From Desulfobulbus propionicus (GTDB lineage Bacteria > Desulfobacterota > Dissulfuribacteria > Dissulfuribacterales > DYOW01), in NCBI GenBank assembly GCA_020720325.1, contig DYOW01000006.1, positions 1-44,245 on the forward strand: a DNA stretch of 44,245 bases. The letters run 5' to 3'. The notes under the pieces were generated by a model that made no database searches, was not told the DNA's origin, and saw nothing but the letters and a program-made list of their open reading frames with translations. Below are positions 8,317 through 16,594 of the stretch, in pieces. The position numbers and the translations under genes are program-made. Each line of letters begins with the position of its first letter. Position 1 is the stretch's first letter.

Positions 8317-9149
8317 AGTTGTGCGTTATCTATTAATCTCGTGTTTCCAAGCCATACCGCAATGGCTATAATTGTGTTATTGTCAATAATATCTGTTTTT
8401 TTAAGGGTAAATTTATTTCCTATAAAAATATAGTCTATCTTAAATTCTTTAAAAACAGAAAGACCTTTTATAATAAAATTTTCAACATTGACAGCCTGTT
8501 TTTCCCCGTTTTTTATAATATTTAAAGCCTGCAGAAGGGTTTTATAAATATTTGGAGCAATGTCAAATCGTTGTTTTTCTGTAAGGTAAGCATTTCTTGA
8601 GCTGAAGGCAAGTCCGTTTTCTTCCCTTATTGTGGGATGACCTATAATTTTTATATCCATATTAAGGTCTGCCACCATCTGCCTTATTATTGCAAGCTGC
8701 TGAAAGTCCTTTTCACCGAATATTGCAAAATCAGGTCTTACTATATTAAAAAGTTTGCAGACAATTGTGGCTACTCCCTTAAAGTGTCCTGGTCTTGAAT
8801 CACCGCATAATCCTTTTTGCAGTTCCATCACCTCAATCCATGTCTGATAATTTTCAGGATATATTTCATTGGAGTCAGGGATAAAAACACAATCTGTTCC
8901 GGCATTTTTTGCTTTTTTTAGGTCGCCTTCCATATCTCTTGGATATTTGTCAAGGTCTTCGCCGGGTCTGAACTGGGAGGGATTAACATAGATGCTTAAA
9001 ACACTTTTGTCAGCGATTTTTTTTGCATGTTCCAAAAGCGTTACATGTCCTATATGTAAAAATCCCATTGTGGGAACAAAGGCGATTGAATTATTTTGAC
9101 GCTCTTTTGACCATTGTTTCATTTCATAAATAGTATTAATGAGTTCCAT
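8304..9149 (-). CDS. panC: Pantothenate synthetase
   Basis: PanC joins pantoate and beta-alanine with ATP, through a pantoyl-adenylate. It is 281 residues, normal length. It has PTMGFLHIGH with the nucleotide-binding HIGH at residues 32-35, FGEKDFQQL, and SSRNAYL (the KMSKS-equivalent loop). It is followed at once by panD, so the substrate supplier and user are cotranslated. panB is not in the window. The MITE-like palindrome at 9188-9325 lies immediately upstream of the start and could affect its promoter. Confidence 0.96.
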   Translation of the reverse strand: MELINTIYEMKQWSKERQNNSIAFVPTMGFLHIGHVTLLEHAKKIADKSVLSIYVNPSQFRPGEDLDKYPRDMEGDLKKAKNAGTDCVFIPDSNEIYPENYQTWIEVMELQKGLCGDSRPGHFKGVATIVCKLFNIVRPDFAIFGEKDFQQLAIIRQMVADLNMDIKIIGHPTIREENGLAFSSRNAYLTEKQRFDIAPNIYKTLLQALNIIKNGEKQAVNVENFIIKGLSVFKEFKIDYIFIGNKFTLKKTDIIDNNTIIAIAVWLGNTRLIDNAQLCSE

Positions 9150-9187
9150 ATATTATTAATATATTATTTTTAAAAATTTTAAATAAG

Positions 9188-9325
9188 TAATCTCTGATTA
9201 AATAAATTTATTTTATAGAAAACACCCCGTCCCTGCGGGACACTCATCTAAAAGAGGGGAATTCTCTTTCTTAGAAGGGGTGGCAGGCGAAGACTGACGG
9301 GGTAGTCATATTTAATCAGAGATTA
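9188..9325. mobile_element. MITE-like palindromic element
   Basis: A 138-base element is bounded by perfect 16-bp inverted repeats: TAATCTCTGATTAAAT (9188-9203) and its complement (9310-9325). Inside is a second inverted pair, ACCCCGTC (9224-9231) and GACGGGGT (9296-9303), and a small perfect hairpin GTCCC-TGC-GGGAC (9229-9241). The core is GC-rich against AT-rich flanks. It codes for nothing. The form fits a non-autonomous transposable element or a dispersed palindromic repeat. No target-site duplication is obvious. Confidence 0.6.
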
Positions 9326-9491
9326 GATAAAAAATTTTTTTTTCTTTATATTATTGTTTTTTTTGCACAATTAAAATAAGTTATATTATTATAAGTTATA
9401 AATAAAAATATCCTGAGCATGGATGATAAAAACCTTTTAATACAAAGAGAAAAATATCTTATTGCATTAAATAAAACAAGAGAGGCTGTCC

Positions 9492-9749
9492 TGCAAATAT
9501 GAAATCATCATTGTCAGACCTGAAGCTGAAGAAGACTTAAAGGAAGCCTTTTCTTGGTATGAGGATAAGAGGTTAGGTTTGGGACATGATTTCCTCCTGC
9601 AAGTTAATTCAGGACTTAACTTCATCATGAGAAATCCAGAAATTCATTCGATTGAGCACAAAGGATCAAGAAAACACATTATCAAAAGGTTTCCATACAA
9701 AATCATTTATTTTGTCGAAGAAGAAAAGATAATAGTCCTTTTTTATTAA
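9492..9749 (+). pseudogene. Decayed ParE/RelE-type toxin gene
   Basis: From the KYEIIIVRPEAEEDLKEA start region through the Y-[KR]-I-[IV]-Y core (FPYKIIYFVEEEKIIV), the frame reads as a ParE-type toxin of the RelE superfamily. The start codon is missing: the expected ATG before AAATAT is TGC. The frame stops after VLFY, where intact members continue with the conserved H-x-R-R-x-P-x-x-W ending. No antitoxin lies upstream; the 27-residue frame at 9419-9502 ends at the parE start region but is not a recognisable antitoxin. I treat it as non-functional. Confidence 0.65.
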
Positions 9750-9755
9750 ATTTTC

Positions 9756-9785
9756 TTGACAAATACAGTATTATTTTATTATAAT
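9756..9785 (+). promoter_or_regulatory. Consensus promoter upstream of mazEF
   Basis: TTGACA (9756-9761), an 18-base spacer and TATAAT (9780-9785) give perfect consensus hexamers. It points at mazE from about 130 bases away, directly after the parE relic, and may have been the relic's own or the next gene's promoter. Confidence 0.55.
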
Positions 9786-9856
9786 TTTTTTTAATGTGGA
9801 ATCGGTATAAAAATAAATGTTAGCAGTCAAGATCAACACCCCTGCCTATTATGGTA

Positions 9857-9896
9857 TTGACATAAGTATAAACTAATTGCATAATACATGTATTAT
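9857..9896 (+). promoter_or_regulatory. mazEF promoter with overlapping palindromic operator
   Basis: TTGACA (9857-9862), a 17-base spacer and CATAAT (9880-9885) form the proximal promoter. A perfect 16-bp palindrome ATAATACA-TGTATTAT (9881-9896) covers the -10. This is the usual arrangement for autorepression by a ribbon-helix-helix antitoxin, here MazE, alone or with MazF. Confidence 0.6.
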
Positions 9897-9917
9897 ATAA
9901 ATTGCATGAGGTGAATT

Positions 9918-10178
9918 ATGTCTGGAGTCAAAACCGCAATATCGCTGGATGAAGAATTATTTGAAAAGGTCAACAAACTTGCGAATGAATTGCATGTTTC
10001 TCGCAGCAGGCTCTTTACCATCGCGGTGAAAGATTATTTGAAAAAACAAGAAAACCAAACACTACTTGCCCAACTAAATGATGCTTATAGTGACCAACCG
10101 GATGAAGAAGAAATAAAAATTTCAGCATCTATGAAATCCAAGCGCCGCAAAAATATAGGAAAAGAGAGATGGGAATAG
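9918..10178 (+). CDS. mazE: MazE-like ribbon-helix-helix antitoxin
   Basis: This 86-residue antitoxin neutralises the downstream MazF-type endoribonuclease and probably represses its own promoter. The N-terminal half (AISLDEELFEKVNKLA, then SRSRLFTIAVKDYL) is a ribbon-helix-helix DNA-binding fold of the MazE9/ChpI type rather than the AbrB fold of E. coli MazE. The acidic and basic C-terminal tail would wrap the toxin. A GAGGTG ribosome binding site fixes the ATG. It overlaps the toxin by 10 bases. Confidence 0.85.
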   Translation: MSGVKTAISLDEELFEKVNKLANELHVSRSRLFTIAVKDYLKKQENQTLLAQLNDAYSDQPDEEEIKISASMKSKRRKNIGKERWE

Positions 10179-10522
10179 AGCAAGGTGATATTTACTGGAT
10201 TGATTTTGGCGAGCCTTCCGGCTCTGAGCCAGGTTATCGTCACCCTCACATCGTCATCCAAAATAATTTATTTAACGCGAGCAAAATCAATACAGTGGTA
10301 GTTTGTGCCCTCACCTCAAATCTCAAAAGAGCTCAGGCGCCTGGCAATGTTTTACTGAATAAAGGAGAAGCCAACCTGCCCAGGAAAAGTGTCGTTAATA
10401 TTTCTCAAATTTACACGGTCAACAAGGTTGATTTGGCTGAAAAGATTGGTAAGGTATCAGAAAAGAGATTTAACGAAATTCTTGAAGGCATTAAGTTACT
10501 CACGGAGCCAAGAGAAGTTTAA
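10169..10522 (+). CDS. mazF: MazF/PemK-family endoribonuclease toxin
   Basis: This 117-residue sequence-specific mRNA interferase has the SH3-like barrel of the CcdB/PemK family. GDIYWIDFG opens the fold. The catalytic arginine is R24 in GYRHPHIVIQ, and the Thr/Ser pair is 49-50 in ALTSN. It ends at full length and looks intact. Start ATG lies inside the antitoxin end, a coupled translation typical of the family. An attC-like site begins 26 bases after the stop, which makes the pair look like an integron cassette. Confidence 0.92.
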   Translation: MGIEQGDIYWIDFGEPSGSEPGYRHPHIVIQNNLFNASKINTVVVCALTSNLKRAQAPGNVLLNKGEANLPRKSVVNISQIYTVNKVDLAEKIGKVSEKRFNEILEGIKLLTEPREV

Positions 10523-10548
10523 CAATCTGAAATAAAGCAAAAAAAACT

Positions 10549-10637
10549 GCTAACAAAGGTATTAAGCTGACCACTAGAATGGTTTGTGTGCTATCGGGCA
10601 AGTTCTTCGGCGTGGCAGCTTATACTTGGCATTAGGT
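10549..10637 (+). repeat. attC-like integron recombination site
   Basis: This 89-base imperfect palindrome has attC architecture. The outer box CTAAC (10550-10554) faces ATTAGG (10631-10636). The inner box TAAGCTG (10563-10569) pairs with CAGCTTA (10616-10622), and the stem continues with CCAC (10571-10574) against GTGG (10612-10615). Base A10570 is left unpaired, which matches the extrahelical base that orients integrase on attC. The core ATTAGGT departs from GTTRRRY at the first position, so activity may be reduced. It lies directly after a toxin-antitoxin pair. No integrase gene is in the window. Confidence 0.6.
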
Positions 10638-10664
10638 TTTTAAGAGAACCAAAGGATTAAAAAT

Positions 10665-10766
10665 ATGAATATAATATTTGATATTGCTTCAAATATTGCA
10701 ACACCTTTAGTATTAGGTGGATTTTTTGCCGGGAGTGTTCATAATCTTGTATTATTTAATCTGTAA
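10665..10766 (+). CDS. 33-residue hydrophobic small ORF
   Basis: A short frame opens with ATG seven bases after AAAGGA and encodes one likely membrane helix (ATPLVLGGFFAGSVHN). It begins about 28 bases after the attC-like site, where the next cassette's ORF would be expected. Its stop lies within the receiver-domain fragment, so it may be the truncated start of a longer cassette gene. I do not recognise it, and expression is unproven. Confidence 0.3.
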   Translation: MNIIFDIASNIATPLVLGGFFAGSVHNLVLFNL

Positions 10767-10912
10767 ATCCGGAAGCAAAGGTTATTGTCACAAGCGGTTA
10801 TTCAACAGATCCTGTTATGGTGCATTTCAAAAATTATGGATTTGCCGGAAGGATTATAAAGCCTTTTAATATAGAAGATATAGAAAATGCCTTAAGGGAG
10901 ATTTGGGGTTAA
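10760..10912 (+). pseudogene. C-terminal fragment of a response-regulator receiver domain
   Basis: The frame reads VNPEAKVIVTSGYS, then GFAGRIIKPFNIEDIENAL, ending WG-stop. This is the last third of a CheY-like receiver: the conserved S/T at the end of beta-4 (TSGYS) and the invariant lysine of beta-5 in the KPF motif. The phospho-acceptor aspartate and everything upstream are missing. It probably remains from a hybrid kinase or regulator truncated by the insertion to its left. It overlaps the 3' end of the convergent VKOR gene. Confidence 0.7.
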
Positions 10913-11872
10913 GGGGTTATTTTTTTTTTCGTCCTCGCATTTTTTTTCGAAGGTGCAGATTCCGCCGTTATCTTCAGGAATAAAAGGATTTGCTTCGCCT
11001 TGCTGATTTACGGAATAATCGGGAATCACAAAATGGGAGCATGCCTTTGATAAATAATCTATAATTGGTTTATCACCTTTTATAAAGGTTAAACCTTCCT
11101 GTTCTTCAGCGATTAATACTGGTATCACCTTTATGTTTAAGAGACCAAGGATGGTTCTGTTGATCTCAGGGTTGTATTCATTGGTTTTTAAAATATTTTT
11201 AAAAATATCATTTGTAATCTCTTCAACCGGGTTAAAATGTATTTCACAGCTTGTGCACCCTTCAAGAACCTCGAGAACCTGTTTGCAATGGGAACAATTT
11301 TTTGAAAAGAAGAGATATGCTTTTTTTACGGGTTTTTCACAGCTTTTAATTGCATATGTTCCGTTGTTAATTGTGTTTTTGGTTATATAAGCCCTGTCAA
11401 AACCAATAAAATAAAAGGCGCTTATTTCACATAAAAGAAATAACAGGCTTTTAAAGAATTGGCTCCAACCCCATAGCATATTAAGTATAAAAACAGACGA
11501 AAAAATTATAAGACAGTATGCGCAAAATGTTTTTGCAATAAATATCTGAAATGAAAGCAGGAGTCCTTCTGTCACAATACCAACCAGGATATAAGTTTTC
11601 AACAGGGATTCGTGAATATAAAATTTTTTAAAAAAAAGAATAAGAAAGAGATAAACAGAGAAAAATAAAAGTCCCATTAAATTAATGTAAAGGGGGTTTG
11701 TTTTTATGGATTCTTCAACTATTTTACATCCTGTATTAATACAAAAAGTTTCACCTTCAATATAAGTAAAAACCGTTTGTGAGACGATAAGTAAAATAGT
11801 AAAAACCGTAATGAATAATTGAATTTTTTCACAGGGTATGGTATTTTTTTTCATAGTAAAAATATAAAACAA
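10892..11872 (-). CDS. VKOR-family disulfide-forming membrane protein with thioredoxin-like domain
   Basis: This 326-residue protein fuses a vitamin K epoxide reductase domain to a thioredoxin-like one. The VKOR part (about 1-150) has four or five membrane helices, the loop cysteine pair in FCINTGC and the active-site CAYC. The second part has the redox motif CSHC in FFSKNCSHCK, followed by two further cysteines (SCEIHF). Bacterial VKOR fusions take the place of DsbB, reoxidising a DsbA-like partner with quinone. It may start at the second ATG (codon 7), since neither has a clear ribosome binding site. It diverges from the GspE-like gene 24 bases away, so it may serve disulfide formation in exported pilins; that link is inference. 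Confidence 0.88.
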   Translation of the reverse strand: MFYIFTMKKNTIPCEKIQLFITVFTILLIVSQTVFTYIEGETFCINTGCKIVEESIKTNPLYINLMGLLFFSVYLFLILFFKKFYIHESLLKTYILVGIVTEGLLLSFQIFIAKTFCAYCLIIFSSVFILNMLWGWSQFFKSLLFLLCEISAFYFIGFDRAYITKNTINNGTYAIKSCEKPVKKAYLFFSKNCSHCKQVLEVLEGCTSCEIHFNPVEEITNDIFKNILKTNEYNPEINRTILGLLNIKVIPVLIAEEQEGLTFIKGDKPIIDYLSKACSHFVIPDYSVNQQGEANPFIPEDNGGICTFEKKCEDEKKNNPLTPNLP

Positions 11873-11896
11873 ATTTTTTTTTTTTAAATATAAAAT

Positions 11897-13543
11897 ATGG
11901 CAGCTCCACCAATTCCTCTTGGAAAATTACTTAAAGAACAAGGCTTAATAACAGAAGACCAGATTAAATTTTCTCTTGTAGAACAAAAAATTACTGGTGA
12001 AAAAATAGGTGAATGTCTAAGAAGACTTGGACTGATCAGCGATTCTGATCTTGCGAAGGCAATCGCCGTTCAAAGCAAATTTTCATTTATTAATTTATCT
12101 GGTTTTTTACCTGAAATGCCAATTCTTAGACGATTTCCATCCCCTATTGCCAGACAGTTTAATATTCTTCCAATAAGCATTGAACAAAATCATTTGGTGG
12201 CGGCAATCTCAGACCCTTTTAATCCGGCTCTTAAAGAAGCCGTGTTTAGGGCTACCGGTCTTATAGCTGATTTTTGTGTCAGCTCCGAGATAGAAATAAA
12301 AAAAATTATTGAAAGATTTTACTATCTTTTGGAACATCCAATTGAGCAGGAAATTGACAGGGTAATTATGACCCTTAAAAGGGATCCTGCCGCAGATATA
12401 GATATATCAACACTTATAGACAATATTCTTTCCATAGCTGTAAGTTACCGCGCCACAGATGTTCATGTCACACCATCTGATATCACAACAAGGATAATGT
12501 TCAGAATTGACGGAATGATGTCTTTATCATATGTTTTACCTGTTGCCATGCATCAAAAGTTTATAACAAACCTTAAAATAAAATCTGAAATGGATATATC
12601 CGAACAGAGAAAACCCCAGGATGGAAGAACAAGTTTTGAATTTTTGGGAGATACTTTTGATATAAGGGTTTCAACAGTCAGGACAAATAACGGAGAAAAT
12701 ATGGTGTTAAGGCTTCTTCCTTCAAGGGGAAGCTCTATACTTGGTGTTAATGACCTTGGTTTTGAAGAAAATCAGCTTAAAAAAATATCCAATCTTTTTG
12801 CCAAACCCTACGGCATTGTTCTGGTGACAGGTCCAACCGGTAGCGGTAAAACCACCACATTATATGCAGCCCTTAAAGAACAGGATTCTATAGGAAAAAA
12901 TATTCTTACTGTTGAGGATCCAATAGAATATGAATTTTCAATGATAAGACAGACACAGGTAAATGAAAAAGCAGGATATAATTTTGCAAGCGCAATCAGA
13001 ACTTTTTTAAGACAGGATCCTGATGTTATCCTTGTTGGTGAAATAAGGGATGAAGAAACAGCTGTGCTTGCGGTTAGAGCTGCATTAACCGGACATCTTG
13101 TTCTTTCCACCTTACATACAAATACATCAATAGGCGCTGTTGCAAGGCTTAAAGACCTTGGGATTTCCCCATTTCTCCTGTCAAGTTCTATTATGGGAGT
13201 TATTGCTCAGAGACTTATAAGACTTCTTTGTGATAAGTGCAAATTACCTTATGAACCAACAGAAGAAGAAATAAACAAATATTCATTCCAGAGCTCCGAT
13301 ACTTTATTTTCTCCCAAGGGCTGTTCCTCCTGCAGGGAAACAGGATACAGAGGCAGAATAGTTATATCAGAGGTTATGATGTTTACGCCCCATATACTTT
13401 CCCTTCTTGCTGAAGATGCTCCTTTGACAAAAATAGAACAGGAGGCAAAGCTTGAAGGTTTTATAAAAATGGATGAAGATGCTATCGTTAAGCTTAAAAA
13501 GGGGAAAACAAGCATTGCAGAAATTGAGAGGGTTCTTGGCTGA
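11897..13543 (+). CDS. Type II secretion/type IV pilus assembly ATPase (GspE/PilB/MshE-like)
   Basis: This 548-residue hexameric ATPase powers pseudopilus or pilus assembly at the inner membrane. An N-terminal MshEN-type domain (about 1-150) precedes the catalytic core. Walker A is GPTGSGKTTTLYA near residue 311, the Asp box is EDPIE, Walker B is VILVGEIRDEETA and the His box is LSTLHTN. The zinc-binding cysteine pairs are CDKCKLPY and CSSCRETGYRGR, as in extension ATPases. The last base of its TGA is the first base of the next ATG, so it is coupled to the GspF-like gene. No pilin, secretin or prepilin peptidase lies nearby. Confidence 0.92.
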   Translation: MAAPPIPLGKLLKEQGLITEDQIKFSLVEQKITGEKIGECLRRLGLISDSDLAKAIAVQSKFSFINLSGFLPEMPILRRFPSPIARQFNILPISIEQNHLVAAISDPFNPALKEAVFRATGLIADFCVSSEIEIKKIIERFYYLLEHPIEQEIDRVIMTLKRDPAADIDISTLIDNILSIAVSYRATDVHVTPSDITTRIMFRIDGMMSLSYVLPVAMHQKFITNLKIKSEMDISEQRKPQDGRTSFEFLGDTFDIRVSTVRTNNGENMVLRLLPSRGSSILGVNDLGFEENQLKKISNLFAKPYGIVLVTGPTGSGKTTTLYAALKEQDSIGKNILTVEDPIEYEFSMIRQTQVNEKAGYNFASAIRTFLRQDPDVILVGEIRDEETAVLAVRAALTGHLVLSTLHTNTSIGAVARLKDLGISPFLLSSSIMGVIAQRLIRLLCDKCKLPYEPTEEEINKYSFQSSDTLFSPKGCSSCRETGYRGRIVISEVMMFTPHILSLLAEDAPLTKIEQEAKLEGFIKMDEDAIVKLKKGKTSIAEIERVLG

Positions 13544-14745
13544 TGCCAGTATATTTATATGAAGCCCTTGATACTTCAGGAAATATTGTAAAAGATAACG
13601 GCGATTTTATTGATTTAAACGATTTATATCAATTTTTAAGACAAAATAACTTAACCCTTGTAAAATATAAAAAAACTCTTTTCTCTTCACCTGCAAGAAG
13701 ATTATCTGGAATTAAGAGAATTGTCCTTGCAGAGGTATTAAAAAATATTTCACTTTTGTTAAAAGGCGGTGTTCCTTTAAGGCAGGCCCTTGAAGATATT
13801 CAAAAAAGTCATACTACCCCTACTGTTAAATGGCTTCTTGGTGAGCTTTGCAAATCTCTTGATAAAGGCAACCTTTTATCAGATGCAATTAAAGTACATG
13901 AAAAATATTTTTCCAATATTATTATCACTCTTATTATTATTGGAGAGGAAACTGGCAACCTTGATAAAACACTTGAAGATGCATCAAAACATCTTGAAAG
14001 AATAGAGGAGATTGTATCTAGCACAAAAAGCGCCATGCTCTATCCTTCGTTTGTTTTTTTCGCAATGATAGGCGCCCTTGCATTCTGGATGCTTTACGTG
14101 CTTCCCAAAATTCTTGATCTAATAACTGCTATGGGATTAAAGGAGATACCCCTTGCAACCAAAATTCTTATTAAATCTGTTGATATTTTTCAAAAAGGCT
14201 GGCCCTATTTTTTAGCCTTTATTGTTGGATTGGTAGTTTTTTATATTGTTACTTCAAAAAAAGAAGATTACAAATATTACTGGGATGTTTTGTTCACAAA
14301 ACTTCCTTTTATAGGCACAATTTTAAGATCCTCCCAGCTTGCTTTTTTCTTTGAATATTCTTCACTTTTGACCAGGTCCGGAATAAATATAATAAGAACC
14401 TTTGATCTTATGGGAGAAAGTATCAAATATCAGATATTAAAAAGAGGTATATTAAAAATTAAAACAAATGTAATGTCCGGCAGTTCTCTTTATGACTCAT
14501 TCAAGAAAATCCCATTTTTTGAACCTTTTATACTCAGAATGATTTCAGTTGGAGAACAAACTGGTAATCTGCCCGGACAGTTTTCTATTTTAGCGGAATA
14601 TTATATGAAACAGGTTGATAAACTTGTAAGCACAATATCCAAGGTTATAGAGCCTCTTTTACTTGCTTTTGCAGGTATAATCTTTATGGTTATAGCTCTT
14701 GGCCTTCTTGGACCTATTTATGAAATTATGACAAAAATACAATAA
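13543..14745 (+). CDS. GspF/PilC-family inner-membrane platform protein
   Basis: This 400-residue polytopic protein is the platform through which the GspE-like ATPase acts on pilins. Two repeats of the T2SF domain are visible: about 65-190, with LLKGGVPLRQALED and IIGEETGNLDKTLED, and about 265-390, with LLTRSGINIIRTFD and ISVGEQTGNLPGQF. Each is followed by membrane helices (near 170-188, 218-236 and 372-395). It overlaps the ATPase stop codon. Confidence 0.92.
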   Translation: MPVYLYEALDTSGNIVKDNGDFIDLNDLYQFLRQNNLTLVKYKKTLFSSPARRLSGIKRIVLAEVLKNISLLLKGGVPLRQALEDIQKSHTTPTVKWLLGELCKSLDKGNLLSDAIKVHEKYFSNIIITLIIIGEETGNLDKTLEDASKHLERIEEIVSSTKSAMLYPSFVFFAMIGALAFWMLYVLPKILDLITAMGLKEIPLATKILIKSVDIFQKGWPYFLAFIVGLVVFYIVTSKKEDYKYYWDVLFTKLPFIGTILRSSQLAFFFEYSSLLTRSGINIIRTFDLMGESIKYQILKRGILKIKTNVMSGSSLYDSFKKIPFFEPFILRMISVGEQTGNLPGQFSILAEYYMKQVDKLVSTISKVIEPLLLAFAGIIFMVIALGLLGPIYEIMTKIQ

Positions 14746-14787
14746 TGTTTTACAAAAAAAATGTTAAGCGCTAACTAAGATAAATTT

Positions 14788-15726
14788 ATGGATAATACAT
14801 CATTTGACTATTTAAGCCATCTTGGAATAAAAGAAAATCCTTTTTCTCTTTCCCCTGATGTTGCCTATTTTTTTCCCTCAAAAGTTCATCTTGCCGCCAA
14901 AGAGTCTATTAAATTTGCAATAAACCGCGGTGAAGGCTTTATTGTTTTGATAGGTCATGCGGGCACAGGCAAAACACTTTTGCTAAATATGATCTTAAAT
15001 GAACTTGGAAGTGAAAAGATATATACCGTAGTTTTTACACCAAAACTTACAATAGAGGGAATGCTGCAGATAATACTTGAAGATTTGCAGAAGACCTTTC
15101 CTGAAATAATTGTGAACATACCACAGGATTTGCCTTCATTACAGCGTATTTTTCAAAATATCCTTCTTTATTTATCAGGGCAGAACAAAGATTTGCTTAT
15201 TATTGTTGATGAAGCGCAAAATGTTCCCCGTGAAACACTTGAGGGTTTAAGGCTTTTATCAAATATTGAAACTGGAAAAAAAAAGTTGCTCCAGATATTT
15301 CTTATAGGTCAGCTTGAGCTTGACAATTTGCTTGCAGATCCTACACTGCACCAACTGTATCAAAGAATAACTCTGAGGGAAAAACTAAAGCCCTTAAGCA
15401 ACGAAGAAGTAAGAAATTATATAACATTCAGGCTTGCTAAAGCAGGAAGGGGTGATATAAGTATAAATAGGTACGGTCTTGACAGGCTTTATAGGGCAAC
15501 ATCAGGCATACCAAGGCTTGTTAACAAGCTTATGGACAGGACTTTGCTTGTTCTTGCGGTAAAGGGGACCAATGAAGTAAACAAAAAGGATATACAGGTT
15601 GCAGAAACAATGGTTCCAAGCAAGAATAAAGAAACTTTTATTAAAGTAAAATACTCTCATATTTTACTCATAATTTTTACTTTTATAGTTTTAATTTCGA
15701 TATTATTTATTATAATAATTAAATAA
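14788..15726 (+). CDS. ExeA/MshM-like AAA ATPase with C-terminal membrane anchor
   Basis: This 312-residue AAA ATPase is of the ExeA/GspA/MshM type, which helps secretin or pilus machinery assemble through peptidoglycan. The opening (GIKENPFSLSPDVAYFFPS) is the family signature. Walker A is GHAGTGKTLLLN near residue 56 and Walker B is LLIIVDEAQNVP near 137. GIPRLVNKLMDR is the sensor-2 region. A single membrane helix near 291-311 ends the protein. It sits 42 bases after the platform gene in the same direction, so the three belong to one apparatus, perhaps an MSHA-like pilus. Confidence 0.88.
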   Translation: MDNTSFDYLSHLGIKENPFSLSPDVAYFFPSKVHLAAKESIKFAINRGEGFIVLIGHAGTGKTLLLNMILNELGSEKIYTVVFTPKLTIEGMLQIILEDLQKTFPEIIVNIPQDLPSLQRIFQNILLYLSGQNKDLLIIVDEAQNVPRETLEGLRLLSNIETGKKKLLQIFLIGQLELDNLLADPTLHQLYQRITLREKLKPLSNEEVRNYITFRLAKAGRGDISINRYGLDRLYRATSGIPRLVNKLMDRTLLVLAVKGTNEVNKKDIQVAETMVPSKNKETFIKVKYSHILLIIFTFIVLISILFIIIIK

Positions 15727-15768
15727 ACTTTTAAATTAACTATTTAAAATATTCTGGTTTATTTTATA

Positions 15769-16593
15769 ATGCATCTCCAAAAAAATTATAAACTAAAATT
15801 TGGTGACGACTTAACATCGCCATCCCCTGTATTAAATGAATTATTGTCTCTTTTTAATCAGGATGATATTTCACTTAGCCTTCTATTGGATATTATTCAA
15901 AAGGATATAACCGTAACAACTAATATCCTAAAATATGCAAATTCTGCTTATTTTGGCGCTTCAGGGACTGTTTCTTCTTTAAAAAAAGCTATAGAGCTTA
16001 TTGGTCTTGTTGAGACGAGAAATATCTCTGTTTGTAATGTATTGATTTCAAATTTTGCTCAAAAAAATTATATCGGACACTTTGATTATAAAATTTTCTG
16101 GCTTCATTCATTTTTAACCGCTAATATATCTAAATGTATTGCTAAATTATCTAATAAATTTGATGAAAACGAAGCTTATATTATTGGACTTCTTCATGAC
16201 ATTGGCTGGCTTGCGATAGCGCTTTATCTTCCTGATCAATATGATTTGATACGTAAAAATGATGATAACAATAAAAACAATTCAGGAAAATCTATGCATT
16301 CTTTAATTGGAATGAAAGTTGTTAAAATGTGGAATTTACCAGATATAATATGCAATTCAATTTTATATCATACCAATCCGGAATGCGCCACCACTTCTGT
16401 TGGTTATGAATCTTTAACGGCATTATCTTCCAGGCTTGCTGTTGATCTTGAGAACAATAAATTAATAGAAAAAATTTTTTTTGATAATTATAAAGATTTA
16501 AATCTTGATGACTATCAAATTAATATGATAATATCAGAACTACCTTTAATATTAACTAAAACTAAAGAAATTATAAATTTATCGGAATTTTAA
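15769..16593 (+). CDS. HDOD-domain signalling protein
   Basis: This 274-residue protein consists of one HDOD domain (degenerate HD phosphohydrolase fold). PSPVLNELLSLF and the KYANSAYFG helix are family features, and LLHDIGWLAI keeps the HD pair. HDOD proteins act in signalling and motility regulation, usually without shown catalysis. One base separates it from the downstream kinase gene, so the two are coupled. No clear ribosome binding site precedes its ATG. Confidence 0.85.
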   Translation: MHLQKNYKLKFGDDLTSPSPVLNELLSLFNQDDISLSLLLDIIQKDITVTTNILKYANSAYFGASGTVSSLKKAIELIGLVETRNISVCNVLISNFAQKNYIGHFDYKIFWLHSFLTANISKCIAKLSNKFDENEAYIIGLLHDIGWLAIALYLPDQYDLIRKNDDNNKNNSGKSMHSLIGMKVVKMWNLPDIICNSILYHTNPECATTSVGYESLTALSSRLAVDLENNKLIEKIFFDNYKDLNLDDYQINMIISELPLILTKTKEIINLSEF

Positions 16594-16594
16594 A

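Larger units (their letters stand above)
9150..9917. other. Accessory intergenic region upstream of mazE
   Basis: This 768-base region has no intact gene. In order it holds a palindromic MITE-like element, a 27-codon ATG frame (9419-9502) I do not recognise, a decayed parE, and two consensus-like promoters facing mazE. GC-rich patches in a very AT-rich background suggest imported material. Confidence 0.6.
10523..10891. other. Cassette junction region after mazF
   Basis: This gap holds the attC-like site, a 33-codon frame with a ribosome binding site, and most of a receiver-domain fragment. No intact gene of normal size is present. Confidence 0.6.

Noticed and set aside
14746-14787. Palindrome AAGCGCTAA between the platform and ATPase genes as an operator or attC remnant
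   Set aside because: The symmetry is imperfect beyond six bases and no partner boxes are found.
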